From the NCBI RefSeq assembly GCF_900290235.1, contig NZ_OLMK01000043.1, forward strand, positions 62,001-126,000: DNA of 64,000 bases. The letters run 5' to 3'. This document shows, piece by piece, positions 30,990 to 40,162 of this stretch. The translations under genes and the position numbers were made by a program. Numbering within the stretch: the first letter of the stretch is position 1; every line of letters begins with the position of its first letter. The DNA comes from Streptomyces sp. MA5143a (lineage in GTDB: Bacteria; Actinomycetota; Actinomycetes; Streptomycetales; Streptomycetaceae). Below the pieces are notes generated by a model, which was not told the DNA's origin, did no database searches, and worked only from the letters and a program-made list of their open reading frames with translations.

Positions 30990-32131
30990 GCGAGCCTCAC
31001 CGCCACTCCCTCGGCCGCCGACTTCCGCGCCGCCTCCAGTACGTCCAGCGCGGCGGCCGCCTCGTACGCCGTGACCGGGTTCTCGCCGGTGCCGCGCAGG
31101 GCGGCGGCCACGGCCGCGTAGTAGGCGGGGTAGTCGCCGGGGACGGTCGGGACGGGGCTGCCGCCGCCCGTGGCGGGGGACTCGCCGGCGCCGATACGGC
31201 CCCACAGCTCCTCGGGCTCCACACCCCAGGCGGCGCCCGGCGTGGGACGCGCGCCGTCGCGGAGGTCGGCCTCCTGCGGGTCGAGGCCGTACTTCACATA
31301 ACCGGCCTCGGAGCCCAGCACCCGGAAGCGGGGGCCGAGCTGGGGGGTGACGGCCGAGGCGTAGAAGTGGGAGCGGACGCCGCTCGCGTGGGTGACCGCG
31401 ATGAACGTGTCGTCGTCCGCCTCGGCGCCGGGGCGACGCAGATCGGACTCGGCGTAGACGAGGGTGGCGGGGCCGAAGAGGGTGAGGGCCTGGTCGACGA
31501 CATGGCTGCCCAGGTCGTAGAGGAGACCTCCGATCTCTGCGGGGTCGCCGGACTCGCGCCAGCCGCCCTTGAGTTGGGGTCGCCAGCGTTCGAAGCGGGA
31601 CTCGAAGCGCCGGACCTCACCCAGTTCGCCGTCGGCGAGGAGCTTGCGGAGGGTCAGGAAGTCGTTGTCCCAGCGGCGGTTCTGGAAGACCGACAGCAGC
31701 ACGCCGCGGGCGTCGGCCAGGGCGGCCAGTCCACGCGCCTCGGCCGCCGTGCCCGCGATCGGCTTGTCGACGACGACCGCGAGGCCCGCCTCCAGCGCGG
31801 CGGTCGCCAGTGGGACGTGCGTCCTGTTGGGGGAGGCGACGACGACCAGGTCCAGTTCGTCCGCCCGTGCCCACAACTCGTCCGCGGTCGCCGCGAGTCG
31901 TACGCCGGGGAACTCGGCGCGGGCCTGCGCCTGCCGCTCCGGGTTCGAGGTGACGACCGTGTCGAGGGTGAGTCCCTGCGTCGCGGCGATCAGCGGGGCG
32001 TGGAAGACGGAGCCGGCGAGGCCGTAGCCGACCAGGGCCACGCGCAGGGGAGCGGCCGGGGCCGCACCGGGCGCGTCCGGTGCGGAGGGGGCCGTACCGG
32101 TGGAGTCCGTGCCGTTCGTGGTGCCAGTCAT
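30986..32131 (-). CDS. Gfo/Idh/MocA-family NAD(P)-dependent oxidoreductase
   Basis: A 381-residue cytoplasmic dehydrogenase. An N-terminal Rossmann fold carries VALVGYGLAGSVFHAPLI, and the family lysine lies in VVDKPIAGTA. The C-terminal alpha/beta domain starts near SVFQNRRWDND and includes GGLLYDLGSHVVDQAL with the catalytic His. Such enzymes act on sugars or inositol derivatives. A 25-residue Thr/Pro/Ala extension precedes the fold. The gene is divergent from a ROK regulator with a palindromic operator in the 55-base gap, so sugar-responsive control of this enzyme and its coupled UPF0303 partner is likely. Confidence 0.9.
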   Translation of the reverse strand: MTGTTNGTDSTGTAPSAPDAPGAAPAAPLRVALVGYGLAGSVFHAPLIAATQGLTLDTVVTSNPERQAQARAEFPGVRLAATADELWARADELDLVVVASPNRTHVPLATAALEAGLAVVVDKPIAGTAAEARGLAALADARGVLLSVFQNRRWDNDFLTLRKLLADGELGEVRRFESRFERWRPQLKGGWRESGDPAEIGGLLYDLGSHVVDQALTLFGPATLVYAESDLRRPGAEADDDTFIAVTHASGVRSHFYASAVTPQLGPRFRVLGSEAGYVKYGLDPQEADLRDGARPTPGAAWGVEPEELWGRIGAGESPATGGGSPVPTVPGDYPAYYAAVAAALRGTGENPVTAYEAAAALDVLEAARKSAAEGVAVRLA

Positions 32132-32143
32132 ACACCCACTTAA

Positions 32144-32156
32144 GCAACGCTGTTGC
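32144..32156. promoter_or_regulatory. Inverted repeat between the oxidoreductase and ROK regulator
   Basis: GCAAC-GCT-GTTGC is a perfect inverted repeat in the 55-base gap between divergent genes, 13 bases from the oxidoreductase start. It is the natural operator candidate for the adjacent ROK protein. Confidence 0.5.
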
Positions 32157-32186
32157 CAAAGTGCAAGCACGGGGGACAATGGAGGG

Positions 32187-33317
32187 GTGAACGGCAATGG
32201 GAACGGCACCGGCAACGGCAACGGGCGCGCCGCGGGGGCGTCGGGAGTGAACCTCCTGGCGCTGCGCAGCCACAACGGCGCGCTGGTGCTGGACCTGCTG
32301 CGGACCGCGGGGGCGGCCGGGATAAGCCGCCTCGAACTGGCCGACCGGACGGGGCTCACCCCGCAGGCCGTCAGCAAGATCATCGCCCGGCTCCGCACCG
32401 ACGGGCTCGTGACGGAGGCGGGCTACCGCGCCTCCACCGGCGGCAAGCCGCGCACCGTCCTGCGGCTCGTCCCCGACGCCGGCCACGCGGTCGGGCTCCA
32501 TCTGGACCGCGACGCGCTGACCGCCGTGGTCTGCGACCTCACCGGCACCGTGGTCGGCGAGCGGCGCGCCCCGCTGTACCTGGGCGCCGGGGCGGACGCC
32601 GTCGTCGAGAGCGCGGCACGCGAGGTGGAGGGGCTGCTCGCCGAGGAGGACGCCCCCCTCCTCGGCGTCGGTGTCGCCCTGCCCGGGCCCCTCGACCATC
32701 TGCACGGCGTGCTCCACCGGGTCACCGGGTTCCCGGAGTGGGAGGGGTTCCCGCTGCGGGCCGCGCTCGCCCGGCGGCTGCGGACCCCCGTGGTCGTCGA
32801 CAAGGACACCAACGCGGCGGCGCTGCGGCTGGCCGTGGCCCTCGGGACGCACGGCTCCTTCGCGTACATCCACCTCGGCACGGGCCTCGGCGCCGGGCTC
32901 GTGTTCCAAGGGGCCGTCCACCGGGGCGCGCGGACCCGCGCCGGGGAGTTCGGGCACCAGATCGTCCAGCTGGACGGACCCCCGTGCAGCTGCGGGAACC
33001 GCGGGTGCATCGAGGCGCTGTGCCTCGCGGCCGTCGCCCGGGGGGACGTGGACGAGGCCGCGCGCGTCCTGGGGGCCGGGGCCGCGAACCTCGTCGGGCT
33101 GCTCGACATCGAGCTGGTGCTGCTCGGGGGACGCACGGTCGAGGAGCGACCCGACGTGTTCGTCAGGGGGGTGGGGGCCATGCTCGACGAGTGGGCCAGG
33201 ATCCAGGGAGAGGAGCCGTACGTGCCGGTACGGGTCGCCTCCGGCGGGTCGCTCGGGGTCGCGGAAGGGGCGGCCCAGCTGCTGCTGGCACCGCTGTTCG
33301 GCCGGGCCGACGGGTAG
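32187..33317 (+). CDS. ROK-family transcriptional regulator
   Basis: A 376-residue repressor. After an Asn/Gly-rich tail, a winged HTH (about 20-80; GISRLELADRTGLTPQAVSKII) precedes the ROK sugar-kinase-like domain. That domain has VGVALPGPLD, the KDTNAAALRLA segment, GTGLGAGLVFQG, GEFGHQIV and the zinc motif CSCGNRGCIE. It probably senses a sugar or sugar phosphate and controls the divergent oxidoreductase operon. GTG 32187 directly follows GGAGGG with too little space for a ribosome-binding site, so the transcript may be leaderless. A GTG at 32247 after TCGGGA is an alternative that would remove the Asn/Gly tail. Confidence 0.9.
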   Translation: MNGNGNGTGNGNGRAAGASGVNLLALRSHNGALVLDLLRTAGAAGISRLELADRTGLTPQAVSKIIARLRTDGLVTEAGYRASTGGKPRTVLRLVPDAGHAVGLHLDRDALTAVVCDLTGTVVGERRAPLYLGAGADAVVESAAREVEGLLAEEDAPLLGVGVALPGPLDHLHGVLHRVTGFPEWEGFPLRAALARRLRTPVVVDKDTNAAALRLAVALGTHGSFAYIHLGTGLGAGLVFQGAVHRGARTRAGEFGHQIVQLDGPPCSCGNRGCIEALCLAAVARGDVDEAARVLGAGAANLVGLLDIELVLLGGRTVEERPDVFVRGVGAMLDEWARIQGEEPYVPVRVASGGSLGVAEGAAQLLLAPLFGRADG

Positions 33318-33523
33318 ATCCGCCCGCCGTCGCTCGGAGCGCCCACGCGGCGGAGCCGCATGGGGCGCCGCCCCGCGCGCCCCCGAGCTGTCCGCGAGGA
33401 GGCACCTTTCCGCCGCCCTCCGGTGCCCTCCCTCCGCTGATCGAGGGGACTTGCGCCGTCTCCCCGGTGGTCCCGGGCGTGGCTCCCCGCTCGTCCCGGC
33501 GGCGCTGGCATGGTCATGTGTTC

Positions 33524-34372
33524 ATGCGACTGTGTACTTGTCTGACCCTGGTGTTCGCCGTCGGAGCCGGCCTCGGCGGTGGTCCGGGAGTGGCGGTCGC
33601 GGCGGTGGGCGAGGCCGTCGACTGCGCGGGGGCCGACAGCGAGGAGTTCCCGATCCTGACCCGTATCGACGGGGGACCGGCCACCTATGTCGCCGGCGGT
33701 GGCTTCCGGACCTGGGCGGTGGAGCTCACCAACACCACCGACCGGACCTGCGCGGACGTCCACCCGGTGATCGTGCTGGTCGACGACGGGCGGGCCCTGA
33801 AGCGGTCGCAGCCGCAGCTGGAGTACTTCGAGGACGCGAAGGGCACCACCTCCCGGCCGGTCGCCTTCGAGGAGACCGACTCGGACGAACTGGTCGGCGT
33901 GCTCGACGAGGACGGCGACGGTTTCACCGTGCCCGCCGGCGGCACCCTCACCGTGAAGGTCCGTCTCTCCGTGACCTCCGACGCGGCCGTGCCCAACGAC
34001 GTGGTGGCCAACGCGGCCGTCGTCCAGCGGCGCGGCGACGACAGCGAATGGGTGGGGGAGTCCGACGACTACCGCTTCCGGATCACCGACGAGGACGAGG
34101 ACGAGCACGAGCACGAAAGGGAGAGCGAGAAGCGGGACCAGGACGCGGACGGGCGGCGCGACGCGGGCCCGTCACCGTCGGCGGGGAAGAGCGAGCGGCC
34201 CGCCGGAGACCGGGTCAGCGCGGAACCCGTCCCGGCGCCGGACGCGGGACCGTACCCCGGGGAACTGGCCGCGAGCGGCACCGGACACGTCCTGCTGCCG
34301 TACGCCGTCGGGGTGTTGGCCCTCGCCGTCGGAGGGGTACTGGCGGCAGGGGTGCGCAGACGTCGGGGGTGA
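33524..34372 (+). CDS. Secreted surface protein with LAASG-type sorting tail
   Basis: A 282-residue exported protein. A signal peptide (about 1-26, ending VAVAA) leads to a beta-sandwich region with paired Cys (VDCAGADS; DRTCADVHP) and an Ig-like stretch (GTLTVKVRLSVTSDAAVP). A highly charged Asp/Glu/His linker (TDEDEDEHEHERESEKRDQD) and a Pro-rich stretch follow. The tail is the sorting-like motif LAASGTG, a TM helix and the basic end RRRRG. That motif resembles LAxTG signals used by class E sortases, so it may be wall-anchored; the Ser in place of Thr is a variation. Start is ATG 33524 (GTG 33518 is possible), with no clear ribosome-binding site. Confidence 0.8.
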   Translation: MRLCTCLTLVFAVGAGLGGGPGVAVAAVGEAVDCAGADSEEFPILTRIDGGPATYVAGGGFRTWAVELTNTTDRTCADVHPVIVLVDDGRALKRSQPQLEYFEDAKGTTSRPVAFEETDSDELVGVLDEDGDGFTVPAGGTLTVKVRLSVTSDAAVPNDVVANAAVVQRRGDDSEWVGESDDYRFRITDEDEDEHEHERESEKRDQDADGRRDAGPSPSAGKSERPAGDRVSAEPVPAPDAGPYPGELAASGTGHVLLPYAVGVLALAVGGVLAAGVRRRRG

Positions 34373-34471
34373 ACGGGCGGGACGGTCTCAGCGGCCAAGA
34401 TCGCCCTCCTCATTTCAGCCACGCCACCCTAGGGTTGGGAGCCGATCCGCACGTACGGCAGGAGATCGCAC

Positions 34472-35251
34472 ATGGCAGAGCGCAAGCCCATCGAGTCGTG
34501 GCTCACCGACATGGACGGGGTGCTCATCCACGAGGGTGTGCCGATCCCCGGCGCCGACGCCTTCATCAAGAAGCTGCGGGACTCCGGCCGGCCCTTCCTC
34601 GTGCTCACCAACAACTCGATCTACACCCCGCGCGATCTGCACGCCCGGCTCGCCCGCATGGGCCTGGACGTCCCCGTCGACCACATCTGGACCTCGGCCC
34701 TCGCCACCGCCCAGTTCCTGGACGACCAGCGGCCCGGCGGCACGGCGTACGTCATCGGTGAGGCCGGGCTGACCACCGCCCTGCACGACATCGGGTACGT
34801 CCTCACCGACCACGACCCCGACTACGTGGTCCTCGGCGAGACCCGCACCTACTCCTTCGAGGCCATGACCAAGGCGGTACGGCTGATCAACGCCGGTGCA
34901 CGCTTCATCGCCACCAACCCGGACGAGACCGGCCCCTCCACCGAGGGCCCGCTGCCCGCGACCGGCGCCGTGGCCGCGCTGATCACCAAGGCGACCGGGC
35001 AGCGGCCGTACTTCGCCGGCAAGCCGAACCCGCTGATGATGCGCACCGGCCTCAACGCGATCGGCGCCCACTCCGAGACCAGCGCCATGATCGGCGACCG
35101 TATGGACACCGACGTCCTCGCCGGTATGGAGGCCGGGATGCAGACCTTCCTGGTGCTCACCGGTCTGACCACCCCCGACCAGGTGGAGAAGTTCCCCTAC
35201 CGGCCCTCGAAGATCGTGGACTCCATCGCGGACCTCGTCGACCGCGTCTGA
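34472..35251 (+). CDS. HAD-superfamily class IIA (NagD-like) phosphatase
   Basis: A 259-residue cytoplasmic HAD hydrolase. Motif I is LTDMDGVLIHEG (Asp13 nucleophile, Asp15), motif II FLVLTNNS, motif III Lys in FAGKPNPLMM and motif IV GDRMDTDVLAG. A class IIA cap lies between motifs II and III, as in NagD/PNPase-type phosphatases that clear small phospho-metabolites (sugar phosphates, nucleotides). It starts at ATG 34472 with AGGAG about nine bases before. The gene stands alone between surface-protein genes, so its substrate cannot be deduced from context. Confidence 0.9.
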   Translation: MAERKPIESWLTDMDGVLIHEGVPIPGADAFIKKLRDSGRPFLVLTNNSIYTPRDLHARLARMGLDVPVDHIWTSALATAQFLDDQRPGGTAYVIGEAGLTTALHDIGYVLTDHDPDYVVLGETRTYSFEAMTKAVRLINAGARFIATNPDETGPSTEGPLPATGAVAALITKATGQRPYFAGKPNPLMMRTGLNAIGAHSETSAMIGDRMDTDVLAGMEAGMQTFLVLTGLTTPDQVEKFPYRPSKIVDSIADLVDRV

Positions 35252-35386
35252 CCCTTCCCTCCATGCCCCCAAGCGGGCGGCGCCCCGGGCGGTAAACCCA
35301 CGGGCACCCGTACGGAGCAGTCGAGGGCCCTCCCCGGATGCGGCCCCGGTCCCGGCGGGGGAGTCTCAGGAGTCTGGAGGTTCACC

Positions 35387-36082
35387 ATGGGCTCACTGCG
35401 ACTCACTCTCTGTTCGGGGGCGGTGGCCGCCGCCGCGCTGACCGCGCCGGCACCCACGGTCCACGCGGCCGACGCGGGGAACGTCTCGGTGGTGCCGGCC
35501 GCGCCGGCGCCCGGCACCGACATCCAGGTGCGGGTCAAGGGTTGCGGGGGCAAGTCGGGCACCGCCGCCTCGACGGCGTTCGTCGCGGACGCGCAGCTGA
35601 CCGTGGTCGGCGGCAAGCGGGCCGGCATCCTGTCCGGCGAGACCCGTGTCCGGTCCTCGCTGAAACCCGGCACCTACGGCGTGCGGGTCTCCTGCGACGG
35701 CACGGAGGACAAGCTCAAGGGCACGATCGAGGTGGGCGACGGCAAGCAGCCCCCCGCCCGGCCCTCAGCCTCGACCCGGCCCTCAGCCTCGACTCGGCCC
35801 TCCGCCCGGCCGTCCGCCTCCGCCCGGCCCACCGGGCGGCGCTCGGCGCCCGCCTCCCCGGTCGCCCCCGTCCGCGCGGGCGGCGGCGGAGCGGCCGCGC
35901 TGCTCGCGGCGCACCCGGTGGCCTCCGCGGACGCCGCCGCCTCGGCGGACGGCGTCAACTCCATGGACACCCGCAACACCGGGCCCGGCGCCCGGCACGC
36001 GGTGATCGGTCTGGTCCTCGCCGGTGTCGCGGCCGCGGTCGTCGTGGTGCGCGGCGCCCGCCGGGGCCGGAGCACCAAGTAA
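35387..36082 (+). CDS. Secreted membrane-anchored protein paired with a class F sortase
   Basis: A 231-residue protein, ATG 35387 after GGAGG. A signal peptide (1-27, THAADA region) precedes an immunoglobulin-like beta domain with two Cys (VKGCGGKSG; RVSCDGTED). A low-complexity Ala/Ser/Arg/Pro linker (repeated RPSAST units), then one TM helix (about 206-222) and a basic tail RGARRGRSTK complete it. There is no canonical LPxTG; NTGPGARHA before the TM may serve. It is nine bases from the class F sortase gene, so the two probably form an operon and it is the likely substrate or partner. This is a recurrent Streptomyces arrangement. Confidence 0.82.
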   Translation: MGSLRLTLCSGAVAAAALTAPAPTVHAADAGNVSVVPAAPAPGTDIQVRVKGCGGKSGTAASTAFVADAQLTVVGGKRAGILSGETRVRSSLKPGTYGVRVSCDGTEDKLKGTIEVGDGKQPPARPSASTRPSASTRPSARPSASARPTGRRSAPASPVAPVRAGGGGAAALLAAHPVASADAAASADGVNSMDTRNTGPGARHAVIGLVLAGVAAAVVVVRGARRGRSTK

Positions 36083-36091
36083 GGGGTCGCC

Positions 36092-36781
36092 GTGTCAGGT
36101 CAGGACTACTCCGACATCGGCGAGAGCGGCGGCGGTACGAGCGTCGGCCGGTTCACCACCGGTGTCCTCTGGGCCGTACTGCTGCTCGGCCTGTGGCTCT
36201 GGGGCCGCGAGGCCACCGACGTACGGCAGGGCACAGCGGCGCCGACCACCGGTGACGTGGCCGCCGTCGGCAGGCCGGCGCAGCCCGAACTCCCGCCCGC
36301 CGCCCACCCGTTGAAGGGGGCGCGCCCGCAGCGGCTCGACATCCCCGCCATGGGGGTGCAGGCCCCGGTCGTGGCACGCGGCCTCGACGCCGACGGGGCG
36401 ATCGACCCGCCCTCCTACGACCAGCCGGGCGTCGTCGGCTGGTACGCCGCCGGAACCCGGCCCGGCGCCACCGGGACCGCGCTGTTCGTCGGGCACGTCG
36501 ACACCGAGACCCGCCCCGCCGTCTTCTACAAGCTCAGTGCCCTCCGGCTCGGCGAGCTGATCCGCGTGGCCCGCGACGACGGCACCGTCGCCGAGTTCAC
36601 CGTGGACGACGTGCGGGTCCTTCGCCGTGACGACTTCGACGCCGGACAGGCCTACGGCGTACGGCAGTCGGGCCGCGCCGAACTCCGCCTGGTCACCTGC
36701 GGCGGCACCTTCGACAAGAAGAGCCGCACCTACACGGCGAACGTGGTGGTCTCCGCGTACCTCAGCGGCACCCGCCCCTGA
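36092..36781 (+). CDS. Class F sortase
   Basis: A 229-residue extracytoplasmic sortase with one N-terminal TM helix (about 22-38) and a short Pro-rich spacer. The sortase fold has His135 (LFVGHVDTE), Cys203 (LVTCGGTFD) and Arg212 (SRTYTANVVV), the class F pattern. Class F sortases act as transpeptidases or housekeeping anchors, but few substrates are known. It begins with GTG nine bases after the membrane-anchored neighbour's stop, consistent with an operon in which the neighbour is attached to the wall. Confidence 0.9.
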   Translation: MSGQDYSDIGESGGGTSVGRFTTGVLWAVLLLGLWLWGREATDVRQGTAAPTTGDVAAVGRPAQPELPPAAHPLKGARPQRLDIPAMGVQAPVVARGLDADGAIDPPSYDQPGVVGWYAAGTRPGATGTALFVGHVDTETRPAVFYKLSALRLGELIRVARDDGTVAEFTVDDVRVLRRDDFDAGQAYGVRQSGRAELRLVTCGGTFDKKSRTYTANVVVSAYLSGTRP

Positions 36782-36963
36782 ACCACCGGCACACGGTCCC
36801 GCGCATGGTCGTCCGAGCAGCCCGTGCCCCTCTTCGCAGGCGGTTTCCGTCCGACGTGATCAGGAGACAACAGCTCTCGGTCAGGCGACGGCATCCGCGT
36901 GGGCGAGGCAGGAAATATGCCAGGATTGGCCCTTACGACACGGTGCACCCAAGGGGGAGTTGG

Positions 36964-37983
36964 ATGTACGCCAGCAGGGGGGCCGGAGTCCGGGCGTCCG
37001 TGGCGGTGGTGGGGGCCACGCTGCTGCTCGCAGGCTGTTTCGGGGGAGACGGCGAAGGCGAGGACGACAAGACCACGGGCTCCGGGATCACCCAACAGCC
37101 GAACGGGACGGACCCGTTCTGGGTCAACCCGGACGGGAACGCGGCGGCCCAAGTCGCCGCCTACGAAAAGGCGGGCAAGGACAAGAACGCCGAGCTGATC
37201 CGCAGGATCGCCGAACAGCCCACGGGCGAGTGGATCGGCCCCGAGAACCCGGAGCGGGAGGCCAAGGGCTTCACCGAGGCGGCGAAGAAGGCCGACCGGG
37301 ACGCCCTCCTCGTCCTCTACAACATCCCGCACCGCGACTGCGGCCAGTACTCGGGCGGCGGCGCGGCCGACGGCGACGCGTACCGGGCATGGATCGACGG
37401 CGTCGCCCGGGGCATCGGGGACCGCCCGGCCACGGTCGTCCTCGAACCCGACGCGGTCCTCCACGTGGTGGACGGCTGCACGCCGGGCGAGTTCCACGGG
37501 GAGCGGTACGACCTGCTCAAGGGCGCGATCGAGAGGCTCGGCGCGCTGAAGAACACGAAGGTGTATCTGGACGCCGGGAACGCGGGGTGGAGCGAGGCCG
37601 ACAAGATCGCCGAGCCGCTGAAGTGGGCCGGCGTCGACAAGGCCGACGGGTTCGCCGTCAACGTCTCGAACTTCTACACGACGGAGGACTCCGTCCGGTA
37701 CGGCAAGCAGCTGTCCGCGAAGGTCGGCGGCAAGCCGTTCGTCATCGACACCAGCCGCAACGGCAACGGGCCCTACACCGGGGGCGACAAGGACGAACAG
37801 TGGTGCAACCCGCCGGGGCGGGCGCTGGGGGAGACGCCGACGACGAAGACGGGGGATCCGCTGGTGGACGCGTATCTGTGGGTCAAGCGGCCGGGGGAGT
37901 CGGACGGGGAGTGCAAGGGGGGGCCGAAGGCGGGGGAGTGGTGGCCGGAGTACGCGCTGGCGTTGGCCAAGGCGTCTGACTGA
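36964..37983 (+). CDS. cslZ: GH6 endoglucanase lipoprotein CslZ
   Basis: A 339-residue lipid-anchored glycoside hydrolase family 6 enzyme that cuts beta-1,4-glucan. ATG 36964 follows GGGGGAG. The signal ends in the lipobox LLLAGC. GH6 motifs are ALLVLYNIPHRDCGQYSGGG, the catalytic-acid strand ATVVLEPDAV, and VIDTSRNGNGPY. In Streptomyces the cslZ product is linked to the cellulose-like glycan made at hyphal tips by CslA with GlxA; here it is convergent with glxA-cslA across a palindromic repeat element. The symbol is assigned by family and neighbourhood. Confidence 0.9.
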   Translation: MYASRGAGVRASVAVVGATLLLAGCFGGDGEGEDDKTTGSGITQQPNGTDPFWVNPDGNAAAQVAAYEKAGKDKNAELIRRIAEQPTGEWIGPENPEREAKGFTEAAKKADRDALLVLYNIPHRDCGQYSGGGAADGDAYRAWIDGVARGIGDRPATVVLEPDAVLHVVDGCTPGEFHGERYDLLKGAIERLGALKNTKVYLDAGNAGWSEADKIAEPLKWAGVDKADGFAVNVSNFYTTEDSVRYGKQLSAKVGGKPFVIDTSRNGNGPYTGGDKDEQWCNPPGRALGETPTTKTGDPLVDAYLWVKRPGESDGECKGGPKAGEWWPEYALALAKASD

Positions 37984-37987
37984 ACGC

Positions 37988-38211
37988 CGGGCGCCTTATA
38001 GCTCGGGGGTGCGGGTTCGTCGGCGGATGCGGGTGGTGTGTGGTTCCTCGCGCAGTTCCCCGCGCCCCTGAAGGGAACGGGCCTGCGGCCCGCCCCTTCA
38101 TGAAAGCACGGGGCGCAGCCCCGGTCGCTTTTCAGGGGCGCGGGGCGTTGACATATGCGGCTCCGCCGCGTGGGCGCGACCAGCCCCCCACGCACCCGCA
38201 CCCGAACTACA
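37988..38211. repeat. Second, diverged copy of the long palindromic element
   Basis: Starts CGGGCGCC five bases after the cslZ stop and ends about 14 bases before the glxA stop. Its inner arms are TCGCGCAGTTCCCCGCGCCC (38048-38067) followed by CTGA, and TCAGGGGCGCGGGG from 38132. Two small GC hairpins lie between. The right side has drifted. It lies between convergent genes and may terminate both. Confidence 0.8.
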
Positions 38212-38224
38212 ACCCGGCGGAGCC

Positions 38225-40162
38225 CTACGGAACCTTCACCCACCGCGCCTTGCTCGGTGTTCCCGCCGTGTCCGTCACGAACAGCATGTACCAGCCGGAC
38301 TGCACGAGATTCCGGTTCTTCGGCACTGTCACCGTGACGCTGTCGCCGGACGTCGTGAAGTCCACCGCGATGGACTTCTGGTCGACGTCGGTGACATGCG
38401 TCGACGCACTCGGCCGGATCAGCCGGGCCGACTTGATGGACGAGGCGTGCCGCGTCCCGAACGTCGCCTTCCCGCCGCGCGCGACCGTCTTCGGTCCGCC
38501 CGACAGCGTCGGCCGCCCGTCGCGGTACAGATACGGCGGTGTGTAGATCTCGACGCGCTGCTCGAACTCCCCCGGCTTGGTGTTGGCCTTGTCGGCGTAC
38601 AGGGAGTCCGATCCGAAGAAGACGACCCGTCCGTCGGGCAGCAGGATCGACCCGGAGTGGTAGTTGCGGCCGACCAGCGGATCGGCGACCCGGCGCATCC
38701 TCCCGGTGCGCGCGTCGTAGATGCGTGACTGGAGGATGTTGGAGTCGCCGCGACCCCGGTAGTCCTGCGAGCCGCCGGAGATGAGGACCGTGTCGTCGGG
38801 CAGGATCGAGGACTGCGGATACCGGGTGCCCTTGTCGAGGCGCGGTCCGTCCACGAAGCGGGGGCGGTCGTCCAGCAGGTCGACGATCCGGGTCCGCCGG
38901 CTGGACCGCTCCGACTCACCGACCCCGCCGCCGCCGATCACCATGTACTTCTCCTTCTGCGCCGGCGGCAGCAGCACCGTCCCCGCGGTCTCCAGCAGCT
39001 TGCCGTCGCTCATGCCGGGGATCTTGGTGAACTCGTTCGTCCTCAGGTCCCACACGCCCGGCTGCCGGCCCACGTCGTCCGGGCCGTACCCGGCGTTCGC
39101 GCCCGAGTAGAACAGCTTGCCGTTCTGCATCAGGGAGATCGCCGGATACGTCGGGAACTGCCTGACGCCCTTGGTGTACGTCCACTTCCGGGTCGCGGGG
39201 TCGTAGACCTCGTTCTTTCCGGGGACCAGCTGGCCGATCTCGTCCAGCCCGGAGAGGCTGAGGACCGTGCCGTCGGTGAGCGTCGTCAGCGTCGGGTACC
39301 AGCGGGCCTCGTTCATCGGGTCGACCTTGATGTACCGCTCGGCGACCGGGTCGAACTCATAGGCGTCCCTGATGCCCTGGAAGTCCTTCTTGTCGAGGGC
39401 GAGCTTCTGCGCGATGCCGTAGGTGTTGCGGGCGTCGGCGCCCTTCAGGCCCACGATCCGGTAGTTGTCCTCGGTGCCCGTCTCGTACCGCTTGCCGCTG
39501 CGCTCGGCCTCGACGTAGGCGCGTGCGAGGCCCGGCTTGTTGCCGGTGAACTTCCCGGTGTCCGGGTCGAAGGTCTTGGTGGCCTTCTTGATCTCGACGT
39601 CGTCCTTCAGGACGAACGTCCTGCCGTTCTCCTTGCCGACGAACCGTGTCCCCGGCTTCAGCTCCACCTCCTTGTCGGGGTTCTCGTTGTGGATGATCAT
39701 CAGGCCGCCGGCCTTGGTGACGTCGCCCTTGAGCTTCTCGTAGCGCTTGGTGCCGCCCGCGATCAGCAGCCGCCCGTTGGACAGCTGGGTGTGCCCGGTG
39801 CAGAACAGGTCGGCCGGGGTCGGCACCCGCTTGATCGTCTGCTTGACCGGGTCCCAGACGCGGGTGTCGAACTTCCTGTCGTCGAAGTTGTCCTGGTCGT
39901 TGCCCGACCCCGCGATCAACAGGACCTTGCCGGTGTGCAGGAGCGCGGCGTGGATCGTGTTCTGCCGGTACTTCTTCGGGAACTCCACGATCTGCCAGTG
40001 CCCGTTGGCGGCCTTGTACTCAGGTCGGTTGATCTTGTACTGGTGGTACTGCTCGGTGCCGAAGCGGTACAGCCACGGCCCGTTCATCCCGGCCAGCGCG
40101 AGGACCACCGCCCCGCCGATCGCGAGGCGACGGGCGCGGCGGTGGCCTGCACGGTCCTTCAT
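38225..40162 (-). CDS. glxA: Galactose-oxidase-like radical copper oxidase GlxA
   Basis: A 645-residue membrane-anchored mononuclear copper oxidase that oxidises alcohol groups of the CslA glycan at the hyphal tip. An N-terminal TM helix (about 12-30) precedes seven Kelch-type repeats and a C-terminal Ig-like domain. The cofactor set is intact by comparison with galactose oxidase: Cys121 (DLFCTGH) and Tyr289 (RWYPTL) for the thioether link, Trp288 over the site, Tyr501-His502 (NYHSGS) and His589 (SASTHVTD) for copper. Its start overlaps the cslA stop by ATGA, so the two proteins are coupled. The residue numbers match those I remember for the S. lividans enzyme. Confidence 0.95.
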   Translation of the reverse strand: MKDRAGHRRARRLAIGGAVVLALAGMNGPWLYRFGTEQYHQYKINRPEYKAANGHWQIVEFPKKYRQNTIHAALLHTGKVLLIAGSGNDQDNFDDRKFDTRVWDPVKQTIKRVPTPADLFCTGHTQLSNGRLLIAGGTKRYEKLKGDVTKAGGLMIIHNENPDKEVELKPGTRFVGKENGRTFVLKDDVEIKKATKTFDPDTGKFTGNKPGLARAYVEAERSGKRYETGTEDNYRIVGLKGADARNTYGIAQKLALDKKDFQGIRDAYEFDPVAERYIKVDPMNEARWYPTLTTLTDGTVLSLSGLDEIGQLVPGKNEVYDPATRKWTYTKGVRQFPTYPAISLMQNGKLFYSGANAGYGPDDVGRQPGVWDLRTNEFTKIPGMSDGKLLETAGTVLLPPAQKEKYMVIGGGGVGESERSSRRTRIVDLLDDRPRFVDGPRLDKGTRYPQSSILPDDTVLISGGSQDYRGRGDSNILQSRIYDARTGRMRRVADPLVGRNYHSGSILLPDGRVVFFGSDSLYADKANTKPGEFEQRVEIYTPPYLYRDGRPTLSGGPKTVARGGKATFGTRHASSIKSARLIRPSASTHVTDVDQKSIAVDFTTSGDSVTVTVPKNRNLVQSGWYMLFVTDTAGTPSKARWVKVP

